DNA from: Pseudomonas frederiksbergensis | Lineage (GTDB): Bacteria; Pseudomonadota; Gammaproteobacteria; Pseudomonadales; Pseudomonadaceae | Length of the DNA stretch: 64,000 nucleotides | Direction: 5' to 3' | NCBI RefSeq assembly: GCF_900105495.1 | Contig: NZ_FNTF01000002.1 | Span: forward strand, 5,324,501-5,388,500 | Part shown: piece after piece, positions 9,455 through 18,182 of the stretch | How the letters are laid out: the number at the start of each line of letters is the position of its first letter | How positions within the stretch are numbered: position 1 is the stretch's first letter | Translations under genes and position numbers: made by a program | Notes under the pieces: model-generated | Databases searched by the model: none | Told to the model about the DNA's origin: nothing | What the model saw: only the letters and a program-made list of their open reading frames with translations

Positions 9455-10279
9455 ATGACTGACTGGCCGCTGCCTCAGACCTATCGCTTCAACGGGCGCT
9501 CCGTTCGTTACGCCGTAAGGGGCGACGGTCCGCCGTTGGTGTTCGTGCATGGCACGCCTTTTTCTTCTTACGTGTGGCACCGGATTGCGCCGCACTTCAT
9601 CACCACCCATCGGGTGCATTACTTTGACCTGCTGGGTTATGGGCTATCGGAGAAAATCGAGGGCGATGTGTCGCTGGGCGTGCAGAACGACCTGCTGGCT
9701 CATTTGCTCGATCACTGGGGCCTGGAACGGCCAGACGTGGTCGCTCACGACTTCGGCGGCGCCACCGCTCTGCGTGCTCACCTGCTGAACGGCAAGGATT
9801 ACCGCAGCCTGACGCTGATTGATCCGGTGGCGCTGACGCCCTGGGGTTCGCCGTTTGTGCAGCATGTGCGCCAGCATGAGGCGGCGTTCAGCGGCCTGCC
9901 CGATTACATTCAGCGGGTGATCGTGCCGGCCTATATACGCGGGGCAATCAAGCGCGAGATTCCTGATCATGAACTCGCGCCTTACGTGCAGCCGTGGCTC
10001 GGCGATCCGGGACAAGCGGCGTTCTATCGGCAGATCGCGCAGATGGACGAGCGCTATACCCGTGAGGTCGAAGGGCTGTACCCGACGATTCGTTGTCCGG
10101 TGCAGATTCTGTGGGGGGAAGACGATCAGTGGATTCCCATCGAGCGTGGGCAGGCGTTGCATCAGATGATCCCCGGGGCGCGATTTCAGGTGATTGCGAA
10201 TGCCGGGCATCTGGTTCAGGAAGATGCGCCGGAAGCGATCGTCGCAGCGCTCCTTCGGTTCCTCCCTTCGGCTGATTGA
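9455..10279 (+). CDS. Alpha/beta hydrolase with Asp nucleophile (haloalkane dehalogenase-like)
   Basis: A 274-residue alpha/beta hydrolase. The oxyanion motif is FVHGTPFSSYVW. The nucleophile elbow is VAHDFGGATA with Asp99 in place of the usual Ser, as in haloalkane/haloacetate dehalogenases and epoxide hydrolases. The acid is in LWGEDDQWIP and the histidine in ANAGHLVQEDAP. A C-C or C-halogen substrate cannot be told from this alone; the HGTPFSSYVW oxyanion region is closest to dehalogenase-type enzymes. A good start lies 30 bases after the queD terminator region. No operon partner; a REP doublet follows. Confidence 0.8.
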   Translation: MTDWPLPQTYRFNGRSVRYAVRGDGPPLVFVHGTPFSSYVWHRIAPHFITTHRVHYFDLLGYGLSEKIEGDVSLGVQNDLLAHLLDHWGLERPDVVAHDFGGATALRAHLLNGKDYRSLTLIDPVALTPWGSPFVQHVRQHEAAFSGLPDYIQRVIVPAYIRGAIKREIPDHELAPYVQPWLGDPGQAAFYRQIAQMDERYTREVEGLYPTIRCPVQILWGEDDQWIPIERGQALHQMIPGARFQVIANAGHLVQEDAPEAIVAALLRFLPSAD

Positions 10280-10283
10280 TGAT

Positions 10284-10393
10284 GATCGTTCCCACGCTCT
10301 GCGTGGGAATGCAGCCCGGGACGCTCTGCGTCCCTGCCGAAGCGGACGCGGAGCGTCCATTGAGGCATTCCCACGCAGAGCGTGGGAACGATC
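10284..10393. repeat. Paired REP element, family A
   Basis: Inverted doublet of TTCCCACGCTCTGCGTGGGAA separated by about 60 bases, almost the same as the copy at 840-950. It lies just after the hydrolase stop. The remaining bases to codB (10394-10547) hold the presumed codBA promoter but no clear motif. Confidence 0.9.
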
Positions 10394-10547
10394 AATGGCA
10401 GTGTTCCAACTTGCATCACTGCCGCACCGCTATCGAGCCTTCCTCAAGCCAAATCCCCCCGCTCGGCTATAAATAACTACACCACCGCACGCTTGGCACG
10501 ACCACTGCAACACACCCCCGCGTCACTCATTCAGCAAGGAACGCCCC

Positions 10548-11819
10548 ATGACGCAGAACGATCCCGGCAACGATTACCCCCTCAGCGAAGTCCCGATGCA
10601 TGCCCGCAAGGGCCTGGCCTCAACGGCCATGGTCCTGCTGGGTTTCACCTTTTTTACCGCGACCATGTTTGCCGGCGGCAAGCTGGGTGTGGCGTTCAGC
10701 TTCGGCGAGATGATGGCGGTGATCGTCGTCGGCAACCTGCTGCTGGGGATTTACGCCGCCGGCCTGGGTTACATCGCCTTCAAGAGCGGTCTGAATTCGG
10801 TGCTGATGGGACGTTTTTGCTTCGGTGAAGTGGGCAGCAAGCTCAGCGATCTGATCCTCGGCTTTACCCAGATCGGCTGGTACGCCTGGGGCACCGCCAC
10901 TGCCGCCGTGGTGCTGGGCAAGTATTTCGAATTGAGCGAGGGCACCGTTCTGGGGCTGATGGTGCTGTTCGGCCTGCTGTTTTGCGCGACCGCGTATGTC
11001 GGTTATCGCGGGCTGGAGATTCTGTCGTACATCGCCGTACCGGTGATGATGTTGCTGCTGATGCTGTCGATGTGGGTCGCCACGATGAAGGTCGGCGGGC
11101 TCGACGGTTTGCTCGCAGTAGTCCCGACGGGAACATTGGATTGGTCGACCGCGATTACCCTGGTGTTCGGCACCTTCGTCAGCGGTGCAACCCAGGCGAC
11201 CAACTGGACGCGCTTCTCCCGCTCGGCACGCGTCGCGGTGCTGGCGAGCCTGATCGGCTTTTTCATCGGCAACGGCCTGATGGTATTGATCGGTGCTTAT
11301 GGCGCCATCGTCTACCAGCAACCGGACGTGGTCGAAGTGTTGCTGTTGCAAGGCTTCGCCATGGCGGCGATGGCGATGTTGCTGCTCAATATCTGGAGCA
11401 CCCAGGACAACACCATCTACAACTTCGCCGTCGCCGGTTGCAACCTGCTGCGCACCGGCCGTCGCAAAACCGTGACCCTGGCGGGCGCGGTGATCGGCAC
11501 ATTGCTGGCATTGCTGGGCATGTACGACCTGCTGGTGCCCTACCTGATTTTGCTGGGCACCGTGATTCCGCCGATTGGCGGCGTGATCATGGCGGACTTC
11601 TTCTACCGCTATCGTGGTCAATATCCACGTCTGGCCGACGCCCGGTTGCCGGCGTTCAACTGGTCTGGCTTGGCCGCTTACGCAGTCGGCACCGTGGCTG
11701 CGTTCAGTTCACCGTGGGTCGCGCCGCTGGTAGGGATTGCCGCAGCCGCGTTAACGTATGTAGTACTGACCGGCGTGCTGGGTGCCCGTACTGCCGACGC
11801 ACCATTACAAGATCTATAA
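10548..11819 (+). CDS. codB: Cytosine permease
   Basis: A 423-residue inner-membrane cytosine:cation symporter of the NCS1 family with about 12 hydrophobic segments. Typical NCS1/CodB stretches are visible: VLLGFTFFTATMFAGGKLG, ILGFTQIGWYAWGTATAAVV and NIWSTQDNTIYNFAVAG. The ATG follows an AAGGAACGCCCC ribosome site. It ends 13 bases before codA; the pair imports cytosine and deaminates it to uracil for pyrimidine salvage. Length matches E. coli CodB. Confidence 0.93.
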   Translation: MTQNDPGNDYPLSEVPMHARKGLASTAMVLLGFTFFTATMFAGGKLGVAFSFGEMMAVIVVGNLLLGIYAAGLGYIAFKSGLNSVLMGRFCFGEVGSKLSDLILGFTQIGWYAWGTATAAVVLGKYFELSEGTVLGLMVLFGLLFCATAYVGYRGLEILSYIAVPVMMLLLMLSMWVATMKVGGLDGLLAVVPTGTLDWSTAITLVFGTFVSGATQATNWTRFSRSARVAVLASLIGFFIGNGLMVLIGAYGAIVYQQPDVVEVLLLQGFAMAAMAMLLLNIWSTQDNTIYNFAVAGCNLLRTGRRKTVTLAGAVIGTLLALLGMYDLLVPYLILLGTVIPPIGGVIMADFFYRYRGQYPRLADARLPAFNWSGLAAYAVGTVAAFSSPWVAPLVGIAAAALTYVVLTGVLGARTADAPLQDL

Positions 11820-11832
11820 AAGGATTCACCTG

Positions 11833-13080
11833 ATGCACATCATCAACGCCCGCCTGCGCAACCAAGATGGCCTGCATGAGTTGCACCTGGAAAACGGCCT
11901 GATCAGCAACATCGCCCGACAGACCGAAGCCCCGACCCTGGGGCCCGATGATCTGGACGCCGGCGGCAACCTGGTGGTGCCACCCTTCGTCGAGCCACAC
12001 ATCCACCTCGACGCCACACTCACCGCCGGCGAACCGCGCTGGAACATGAGCGGCACGCTGTTCGAAGGCATCGAGTGCTGGGGCGAGCGCAAGGTGACCA
12101 TCACCGAAGAGGACACCAAAACCCGCGCGAAGAAAACCATCCAGACCCTCGCTGCCCACGGCATCCAGCACGTGCGCACCCACGTCGACGTCACCGACCC
12201 GCAGCTCACCGCGCTCAAGGCGATGCTCGAAGTGCGCGAGGAAAGCCGTCACCTGATCGACATGCAAATCGTTGCGTTCCCGCAGGAAGGCATAGAGTCA
12301 TACCGCAACGGTCGGGACCTGATGGAAGAAGCGATCCGCATGGGCGCCGATGTGGTCGGCGGCATTCCGCATTTCGAGTACACCCGCGATCAAGGCGTGA
12401 GCTCAGTGAAATTCCTGATGGACCTGGCTGAGCGCACCGGTTGCCTGGTGGACGTGCATTGCGATGAAACCGACGACCCGCATTCACGCTTTCTTGAGGT
12501 GCTGGCTGAAGAAGCCCGCAGCCGCGACATGGGCTCGCGGGTCACCGCCAGCCACACCACGGCCATGGGCTCTTACGACAACGCTTACTGCGCCAAACTG
12601 TTTCGCCTGCTCGGGCATTCGGGGATCAGTTTTGTCTCCTGCCCCACCGAAAGCATTCACCTGCAAGGGCGCTTCGACAACTTCCCGAAACGCCGTGGCG
12701 TGACCCGAGTGAATGAGTTGCTGGAAGCGGGCATGAACGTGTGTTTCGGCCAGGATTCTATCGTCGATCCGTGGTATCCGCTGGGCAACGGCAATATCTT
12801 GCGGGTGCTCGAAGCCGGCCTGCACATCTGCCACATGCTCGGTTACCGCAACCTGCAAAGCGCGCTGGACCTGGTCACCGACAACAGTGCCAAAGCCATG
12901 AACCTGGGTGATCGTTATGGACTGGAACGCGGGCGGCCAGCGAATTTGCTGATTCTGTCGGCGGACAGCGATTACGAAGTGATCCGCAGCCAGGGCCTGC
13001 CGCTGTATTCGGTGCGCGATGGCAAGGTGTTGATGAAGCGGCAGATGCCGGTGGTCGAGTTCTTCGGCGATCAGAGCTGA
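11833..13080 (+). CDS. codA: Cytosine deaminase
   Basis: A 415-residue amidohydrolase converting cytosine to uracil and ammonia. Metal and catalytic residues are visible: HIHLD (H56, H58), VDVHCDETDD (His and Glu), ASHTTAMGSY (His) and FGQDSIVDPWYPLGNGN (Asp). The start at 11833 (MHIINARLR) follows AAAAGGATTCACCTG; an earlier in-frame start at 11782 lies inside codB and was rejected. It is the second gene of the codBA operon. A hairpin at 13103 follows. Confidence 0.93.
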   Translation: MHIINARLRNQDGLHELHLENGLISNIARQTEAPTLGPDDLDAGGNLVVPPFVEPHIHLDATLTAGEPRWNMSGTLFEGIECWGERKVTITEEDTKTRAKKTIQTLAAHGIQHVRTHVDVTDPQLTALKAMLEVREESRHLIDMQIVAFPQEGIESYRNGRDLMEEAIRMGADVVGGIPHFEYTRDQGVSSVKFLMDLAERTGCLVDVHCDETDDPHSRFLEVLAEEARSRDMGSRVTASHTTAMGSYDNAYCAKLFRLLGHSGISFVSCPTESIHLQGRFDNFPKRRGVTRVNELLEAGMNVCFGQDSIVDPWYPLGNGNILRVLEAGLHICHMLGYRNLQSALDLVTDNSAKAMNLGDRYGLERGRPANLLILSADSDYEVIRSQGLPLYSVRDGKVLMKRQMPVVEFFGDQS

Positions 13081-13102
13081 GATTTGCGTTGGCTGGGCTG
13101 AC

Positions 13103-13128
13103 GCCTTCGCGAGCAGGCTCGCGAAGGC
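13103..13128. terminator. Perfect hairpin between convergent codA and dapF-like gene (REP-derived)
   Basis: GCCTTCGCGAGC and GCTCGCGAAGGC are perfect complements with a two-base loop. The core CGCGAGCAGGCTCGCG is a single family-B REP unit. It has no T-tract on either side but sits just where a stop for both converging genes is expected. Confidence 0.55.
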
Positions 13129-13138
13129 AATCTTGAAT

Positions 13139-14131
13139 TCAATCCATCAACCGCGCCGTGCCGAACAACCTGACCCGACTCAACTCACCCTGCTCTTCCT
13201 CCAGAAGAATCGGCGCCGTACCGCCAGGCATGACCACCTTCACCTCCCCGGCACTGACCCACCCCACCCGCCACGCCGCGCAAGCCACCGCACTGGCGCT
13301 GGTACCCGACGACGCTGTCGGCCCCTCTCCGCGCTCGAATACCCGCGCGACGACTCGCCCTTCAGACTCAAGCATCGCCCATTGCAGATTCACGCCAGCA
13401 GCACACGGCTCTCCTGTCCCGGCCGGCATGGCGTAAGCGATACGCGTCAGCCCTTCGGACAACTCCGGTTCGCGCATTTGCTCATTGCTTGGTAATGCAT
13501 CGGCGCTCTCCAAAAGCGTCACGCAATGCGGATTGCCGATACGCACGAACTGGCTGCGCGACCAGGAGAAATCAAGCGCCGACAACGCCTGCACATGGCT
13601 GACATCGCGATCGTTCAACAGCACGTCATCAACCCCTTTTGCCCCCACCGCGTCAGGCCCGAATGAGGGTTTGCCCAAATCCAGCCAGAACCCTTTCACA
13701 CCCTCGACCTCGGCCGGTTTCACCGAAGTACCCACTGGCGAAACCGCATCAGCCTTGTCGTGATGAACCCTGAGCAAACAAACCTCATCCCCAGGCAGCC
13801 GCCCTTGCTCACTCAGGGCCTGAGAGAAAATCGTCAGCCCGTTGCCACTGCGCTCGGCCAGAGTGCCGTCGGTGTTGACGATCAGCAGATCAAACGGTGG
13901 CGAGTCTTGAAATGGCCCGATCAGCAAGCCATCGCAACGATGATCCTTGCTACCCGGCGGTTGTGTACCGGGTGCCCAGCCACAAAAAGCCTCGATAGCC
14001 GAAACCGTCCATGCCGCGCGGGTTTGCGCAGCGCGACTGGCCTGCGCGGGTAAATCCATACCTGCCCGGCGCACGGCGTCAGGCGCCACAACCGCATAGA
14101 TATTGCCTCGAGCATCGTAGAACGGCGTCAT
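13139..14131 (-). CDS. DapF-like epimerase homologue lacking both catalytic cysteines
   Basis: A 330-residue protein with the diaminopimelate epimerase fold signatures. NTDGTLAERSGNG (86-98) matches the first active-site loop, RIGNPHCV matches the substrate loop, and FERGEGPTASSGTSASA (265-281) matches the second. In genuine DapF both loops carry a catalytic Cys (C-G-N-G and A-C-G-T-G). Here both are serine (Ser95 and Ser275). It is somewhat longer than DapF (about 275). It is therefore unlikely to be the housekeeping lysine enzyme; a different racemase, epimerase, isomerase or dehydratase activity is possible. Ribosome site AGGACCGAACC. It is transcribed alone, convergent to codA. Confidence 0.75.
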   Translation of the reverse strand: MTPFYDARGNIYAVVAPDAVRRAGMDLPAQASRAAQTRAAWTVSAIEAFCGWAPGTQPPGSKDHRCDGLLIGPFQDSPPFDLLIVNTDGTLAERSGNGLTIFSQALSEQGRLPGDEVCLLRVHHDKADAVSPVGTSVKPAEVEGVKGFWLDLGKPSFGPDAVGAKGVDDVLLNDRDVSHVQALSALDFSWSRSQFVRIGNPHCVTLLESADALPSNEQMREPELSEGLTRIAYAMPAGTGEPCAAGVNLQWAMLESEGRVVARVFERGEGPTASSGTSASAVACAAWRVGWVSAGEVKVVMPGGTAPILLEEEQGELSRVRLFGTARLMD

Positions 14132-14398
14132 GGTTCGGTCCTGAAGTCAGCCAGAAAGTGCCTGAAAAATGCATCAACGCTATTTCAACCGTCAATCTTT
14201 CCCTTCATCGAATAAAGCCTGAGGGGGATGGTCCATATCGCCTCCAACCGGACATTGACGGCACTTGCGCTCGCGGCAGAGGGTCACGCTGTGCAACGAT
14301 GGCGCCCTGCCTGACTGCCAATCCCGCGGACTGGATATCGAACCCTTACAGGTCGATCACTGTCCCTTGGGTACGCGACGCTTTTGCCAAGGATTGAT

Positions 14399-15550
14399 AT
14401 GACCAACCTCAACACCCAAACCGCATTTGTTCCCGGACGCCTGGAGCAGATGTCCACGCGCATCGCCTTTTTCATCGCCGGTTTCGGCATCGCTGCGTGG
14501 GCGCCGCTGGTGCCTTATGCCAAGGCTCGGGCCGGGCTGGATGAAGGGACGCTCGGTTTGCTGCTGTTGTGCCTGGGGGTGGGGTCGATTCTGGCGATGC
14601 CGTTGGCGGGTCTTCTGGCCACGCGTTTCGGTTGTCGCCGGGTGGTGAGCGCCGGGGTGTTGCTGATCTGCGCGGCCCTGCCGCTGCTGGCGACGGTGAC
14701 GTCGATTCCGGCGTTGATTGCTGCGTTGTTCATGTTCGGCGCGGGCCTTGGCACGGTGGATTCGACGGTGAACCTGCAAGCAGTGATCGTCGAACGGGCC
14801 AGCGGCAAGACTATGATGTCGGGCTTCCATGGGCTGTTCAGCCTCGGCGGGATTGTGGGTGCGGCGGGCGTCAGCGCCCTGCTCGGCTTCGGGGTTTCAC
14901 CGCTGGGAGCAACGCTGGTGGTGATCGTGATGCTGCTGATCGCCCTGGCCAAGGCCGCGCCGCACCTCTTGCCTTACGGCAGCGAAAGTTCGGGGCCGGC
15001 GTTTGCCGTTCCCCATGGCATCGTGCTGTTCATCGGCGGGATGTGTTTCATCGTGTTCCTCGCCGAAGGCGCGGCGCTCGACTGGAGCGCGGTGTTCCTG
15101 GCGCAGGAACGCGGGATCGACACCGCTTATGCAGGACTGGGTTACGCGGCGTTTGCGCTGACCATGACCGTCGGACGGTTGACCGGTGATTCGATCGTGC
15201 GTCGCCTCGGCGCCACGCGGGTGATTGTGTTCGGTGGGTTGACGGCCGCAGCGGGTCTGTTTGTAGCGACCTTCGCCCCGAGTTGGGAAGCGGCGCTGGT
15301 GGGTTATGCAATGTTGGGAGCGGGTTGTTCGAACATTGTGCCGGTGCTGTACACCGCCGTGGGCAAACAGACGGTGATGCCCGAAAGCGTCGCCGTACCG
15401 GCCATTACCACACTGGGTTATGCGGGGATTCTTGCGGGGCCTGCGTTGATCGGGTTTATCGCCCATGGCAGCAGTTTGAGTTTTGCCTTCGGGTTGATGG
15501 CGGTGTTGCTGGTGGCGGTGTCTATTGGCGGGAAGGTGTTGAAGGTCTAA
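14399..15550 (+). CDS. MFS transporter, YbjJ-like
   Basis: A 383-residue major facilitator with 12 predicted membrane segments and a short loop between the halves. The region after segment 2 (LATRFGCRRVV) fits the MFS signature loop, and segments 4-5 contain GTVDSTVNLQAVIVE and GFHGLFSLGG, typical of the E. coli YbjJ group. The start at 14399 follows CCAAGGATTGAT; a TTG 15 bases upstream is less likely. Substrate unknown. It lies alone; 14132-14398 upstream shows no gene or clear motif beyond its promoter. Confidence 0.8.
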   Translation: MTNLNTQTAFVPGRLEQMSTRIAFFIAGFGIAAWAPLVPYAKARAGLDEGTLGLLLLCLGVGSILAMPLAGLLATRFGCRRVVSAGVLLICAALPLLATVTSIPALIAALFMFGAGLGTVDSTVNLQAVIVERASGKTMMSGFHGLFSLGGIVGAAGVSALLGFGVSPLGATLVVIVMLLIALAKAAPHLLPYGSESSGPAFAVPHGIVLFIGGMCFIVFLAEGAALDWSAVFLAQERGIDTAYAGLGYAAFALTMTVGRLTGDSIVRRLGATRVIVFGGLTAAAGLFVATFAPSWEAALVGYAMLGAGCSNIVPVLYTAVGKQTVMPESVAVPAITTLGYAGILAGPALIGFIAHGSSLSFAFGLMAVLLVAVSIGGKVLKV

Positions 15551-15553
15551 AAG

Positions 15554-15647
15554 CATCGCGAGCAGGCTCACTCCCACAGGAATCGTCGGTGCACACACTG
15601 TCTGTGTTCGACGCCGATCAAGTGTGGGAGCGAGCCTGCTCGCGATG
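15554..15647. repeat. Paired REP element, family B (one arm mutated)
   Basis: Inverted pair of the CGCGAGCAGGCTCGCTCCCAC type between the convergent MFS and fecA genes. The left arm has CTCACTCCC in place of CTCGCTCCC. Confidence 0.85.
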
Positions 15648-15661
15648 AAGTCACCTCGGTC

Positions 15662-18085
15662 TCAGAACCCGACGCTAGCCTGCACAAAGAACGTGCGCGG
15701 AGCGCCAACGTACATCCCCGAGTTGTTGTCGCTGGAACGGGTGAAGTACTGCTTGTCGAAAATGTTCTTCACCCCGGCACCGACTTTCAGGTTCGAAAGC
15801 GTCGCGCCGAAGTCATAACCGCCGCGTACGTTCCAGGTCACGTAGCCCGGGATGTCGCCGTACTGGCCGTCCGCAGTGCCTTCGGTGATGTAGTTGCCGC
15901 TGAAACTGCCATCAGCGTTCACCGCCACGCCCGGCGAACGCTGCTTGGACTGGGCAAACGCATCGAGGTTGTAGGTCCAGCGATTGATGTCGTAACGCAG
16001 GCCGGCCGTCGCCACCTGACGCGAATAGAACGGCAGGTCACGGCCCTTGAAGCCCGGGATCTCGCCTTCATAAACGGCGCGCGTGTAGGTGAAGCCGGCA
16101 TTGGCGGTCAGGCCATCGAGCCGTGGGTCCAGCGCCGCCATGTCGTAATGCACCGAGGCTTCAAGACCCTGGTGCGTGGTCGCGCCGAGGTTGGTCCAGC
16201 CCGCATCGTTGCTGATGTATTGCAGCTCTTTATCGAAGTCGATGTAGAACAGCGTCACTTCCCCGCCCCACACATCATTGTTGTAGCGCGTGCCGACCTC
16301 GTAGGTCTTGGCCTTTTCCGGTTCCAGGCCATTGGCGGGTTCGTCACCCGAGCCACCCTGGCCGAGCTGGAAATACTGCAGGCTGCCGAACGAGGTTTCG
16401 TAGTTGGCAAACAGCTTCCACTCCTCCGACACGTGATACATCACGCTCAGGGCCGGCAGTGGCTCGTTGCTTTCGATGCTGCGGTTCTTTTCCGGCACCG
16501 GTCTGCCGGCGGTGTCGAGCACCGGGCGGTCGTGCCAGTCGGTGCTGATGTGTTCAAAGCGGATGCCGGGGGTGATGGTCCAGTTGCCGACGTCGATTTT
16601 GTTATCGACGTACACCGAGTTGGCTTCAGTGCCGCCGGTGCGGTCCTGATACACATGGCCGTCCGAGCTCCTGGTCGCGACCGGCTCGTTGTTGACCAGC
16701 GCCAGGCGGCTCGCCTCTTCGTGCATGCCTTCCTTGAGGTAGCGATAACCGACACTGACTTCCTGGGTGGTCGGGCCGACATCGAACACACGGGACACCC
16801 GCGGTTCAATCCCGAAGGTGTAGTAAGTACGCGGGAACGAGCCGAGGGTTTTCTGATCGCGAGCGGCGATGTTGCTGCCACGGAAGCTGTCGGAATAGTA
16901 AGTCAGCACTTCGGCCTGGGTGCGGTCGTCGATCTGCCGTACCCACTTGAACGAGACGTCCTTGCGGCGGCCGCTGAAGTTGTCGTTGTTGCGGTCGGAC
17001 TGGTACGGATCGGCGTCGTACTGCGCCTGGGTCAGGCCGCCGGGCATGTCGGCGCTGGCGTCGTAGTAGTGAAAGTTGAGGCTGAAATCGTCGACATCGG
17101 TGGGTGCCCAGTGGGTCTTGAGGATCACGTCGTCGATGTCGTTGCCGTTGTTGCGTTCACGGTAACCGTTGCCGTTCACGCCCGAGTACAGCAGCGCCAT
17201 GCCGATGCCGTTGTCCGCGGTGCCGCCGAGAAACGCTGTGTCGATGTGCTTCCAGCCACCGTGCTGGGAGGTTTCCAGGGTCGAGCCGATTTCACCGGTG
17301 GCTTTTTCCGGAATCGCGCGGGTAACGAAGTTGATCACGCCACCGACGTTCTGCGGCCCGTAACGCACGGAGCCGGCGCCACGAACCACGTCGATGCTGT
17401 CGAGGTTGCCGGAGGAAATCGGCGCCATGGACAATTGCGGTTGGCCGTACGGGGCAAACGCTGCCGGCACGCCGTCAATCAACACGGTGGAGCGTGGCGA
17501 CAGGCGTGAAGTCAGGCCGCGCACCCCGACGTTCAGGGAGATGTCGCTGCCGCCGGTGCCGTTGGCGTCCTGCACTTGCACACCGGGCACGCGCTTCAGC
17601 ACGTCGCCGACGTTCATTGCGCCTTGCTCGACCATCGCCTCACGGCGAATCACCGTGCGGGCGCCGGGATGGTTCTGCACCACGGCGGCATCGGCGTCAC
17701 CGAGCCAGTTGCCGACCACCTTGATGTCGGTCACGCCCAGTTCCAAAGGGCCGTTGGCAGCCGAAGTCGGAGCCGGCATCAACGTGACCGAACCTTCGTC
17801 GATCTGGTATTGCAAGCCGCTGCCTTGCAGCAGTTGGCGCAGAGCTTCTTCCGGTGAGAGGTTGCCGTCCACCGCCGGGGCCTGTTTGCCGGCGACCAGC
17901 TCAGGGCTGAAGAACACCTGCAGCGAAGTTTGCTGGCCCAGTTCACTCAGGGCCTGACCCAAGGGTTGCGCCGGGATGCGGATCGCCTCGGCGGCAAAAG
18001 CCTGGGGCAGTGCCGCAGTGACAGCCAGGGCGAGAGCGAGGCGTAACCAAGGTGATTTATTGTTTTTAGCGGTGGATTTTTTCAC
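15662..18085 (-). CDS. fecA: Ferric citrate TonB-dependent receptor FecA
   Basis: An 807-residue outer-membrane receptor. Signal peptide 1-31 (ending AFA), then the STN signalling domain (about 36-105: IPAQPLGQALSELGQQTSLQ) that contacts FecR, then the plug (VVGNWLGDADAAVVQNHPGA, VLKRVPGVQVQDANGTGG, VLIDGVPAAFAPYGQPQLSM, DVVRGAGSVRYGPQNVGG) and a 22-strand barrel ending in an aromatic (ASVGF). Plug loops and strands such as LLYSGVNGNG and WTITPGIRFEHI match E. coli FecA closely, supporting ferric dicitrate as ligand. It is the third gene of fecI-fecR-fecA, 97 bases after fecR; import energised by TonB also triggers its own transcription through FecR/FecI. Confidence 0.9.
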   Translation of the reverse strand: MKKSTAKNNKSPWLRLALALAVTAALPQAFAAEAIRIPAQPLGQALSELGQQTSLQVFFSPELVAGKQAPAVDGNLSPEEALRQLLQGSGLQYQIDEGSVTLMPAPTSAANGPLELGVTDIKVVGNWLGDADAAVVQNHPGARTVIRREAMVEQGAMNVGDVLKRVPGVQVQDANGTGGSDISLNVGVRGLTSRLSPRSTVLIDGVPAAFAPYGQPQLSMAPISSGNLDSIDVVRGAGSVRYGPQNVGGVINFVTRAIPEKATGEIGSTLETSQHGGWKHIDTAFLGGTADNGIGMALLYSGVNGNGYRERNNGNDIDDVILKTHWAPTDVDDFSLNFHYYDASADMPGGLTQAQYDADPYQSDRNNDNFSGRRKDVSFKWVRQIDDRTQAEVLTYYSDSFRGSNIAARDQKTLGSFPRTYYTFGIEPRVSRVFDVGPTTQEVSVGYRYLKEGMHEEASRLALVNNEPVATRSSDGHVYQDRTGGTEANSVYVDNKIDVGNWTITPGIRFEHISTDWHDRPVLDTAGRPVPEKNRSIESNEPLPALSVMYHVSEEWKLFANYETSFGSLQYFQLGQGGSGDEPANGLEPEKAKTYEVGTRYNNDVWGGEVTLFYIDFDKELQYISNDAGWTNLGATTHQGLEASVHYDMAALDPRLDGLTANAGFTYTRAVYEGEIPGFKGRDLPFYSRQVATAGLRYDINRWTYNLDAFAQSKQRSPGVAVNADGSFSGNYITEGTADGQYGDIPGYVTWNVRGGYDFGATLSNLKVGAGVKNIFDKQYFTRSSDNNSGMYVGAPRTFFVQASVGF

Positions 18086-18182
18086 GTCGAACGTAGTCCT
18101 GTGGATCGCAAGAGTGTGCGCCTGTTAATGCAAACCAGTTGCAGTTGGACAGGAAGACGATCAACTCGAAAAAAACCTGAAT

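Noticed and set aside
13139..14131. Housekeeping diaminopimelate epimerase
   Set aside because: Both catalytic cysteines are serine and the gene is not in a dap/lys context.
16148..17509. Rightward open frame of 453 codons opposite fecA
   Set aside because: Shadow of the fecA codon pattern; fecA itself has full plug and barrel motifs.
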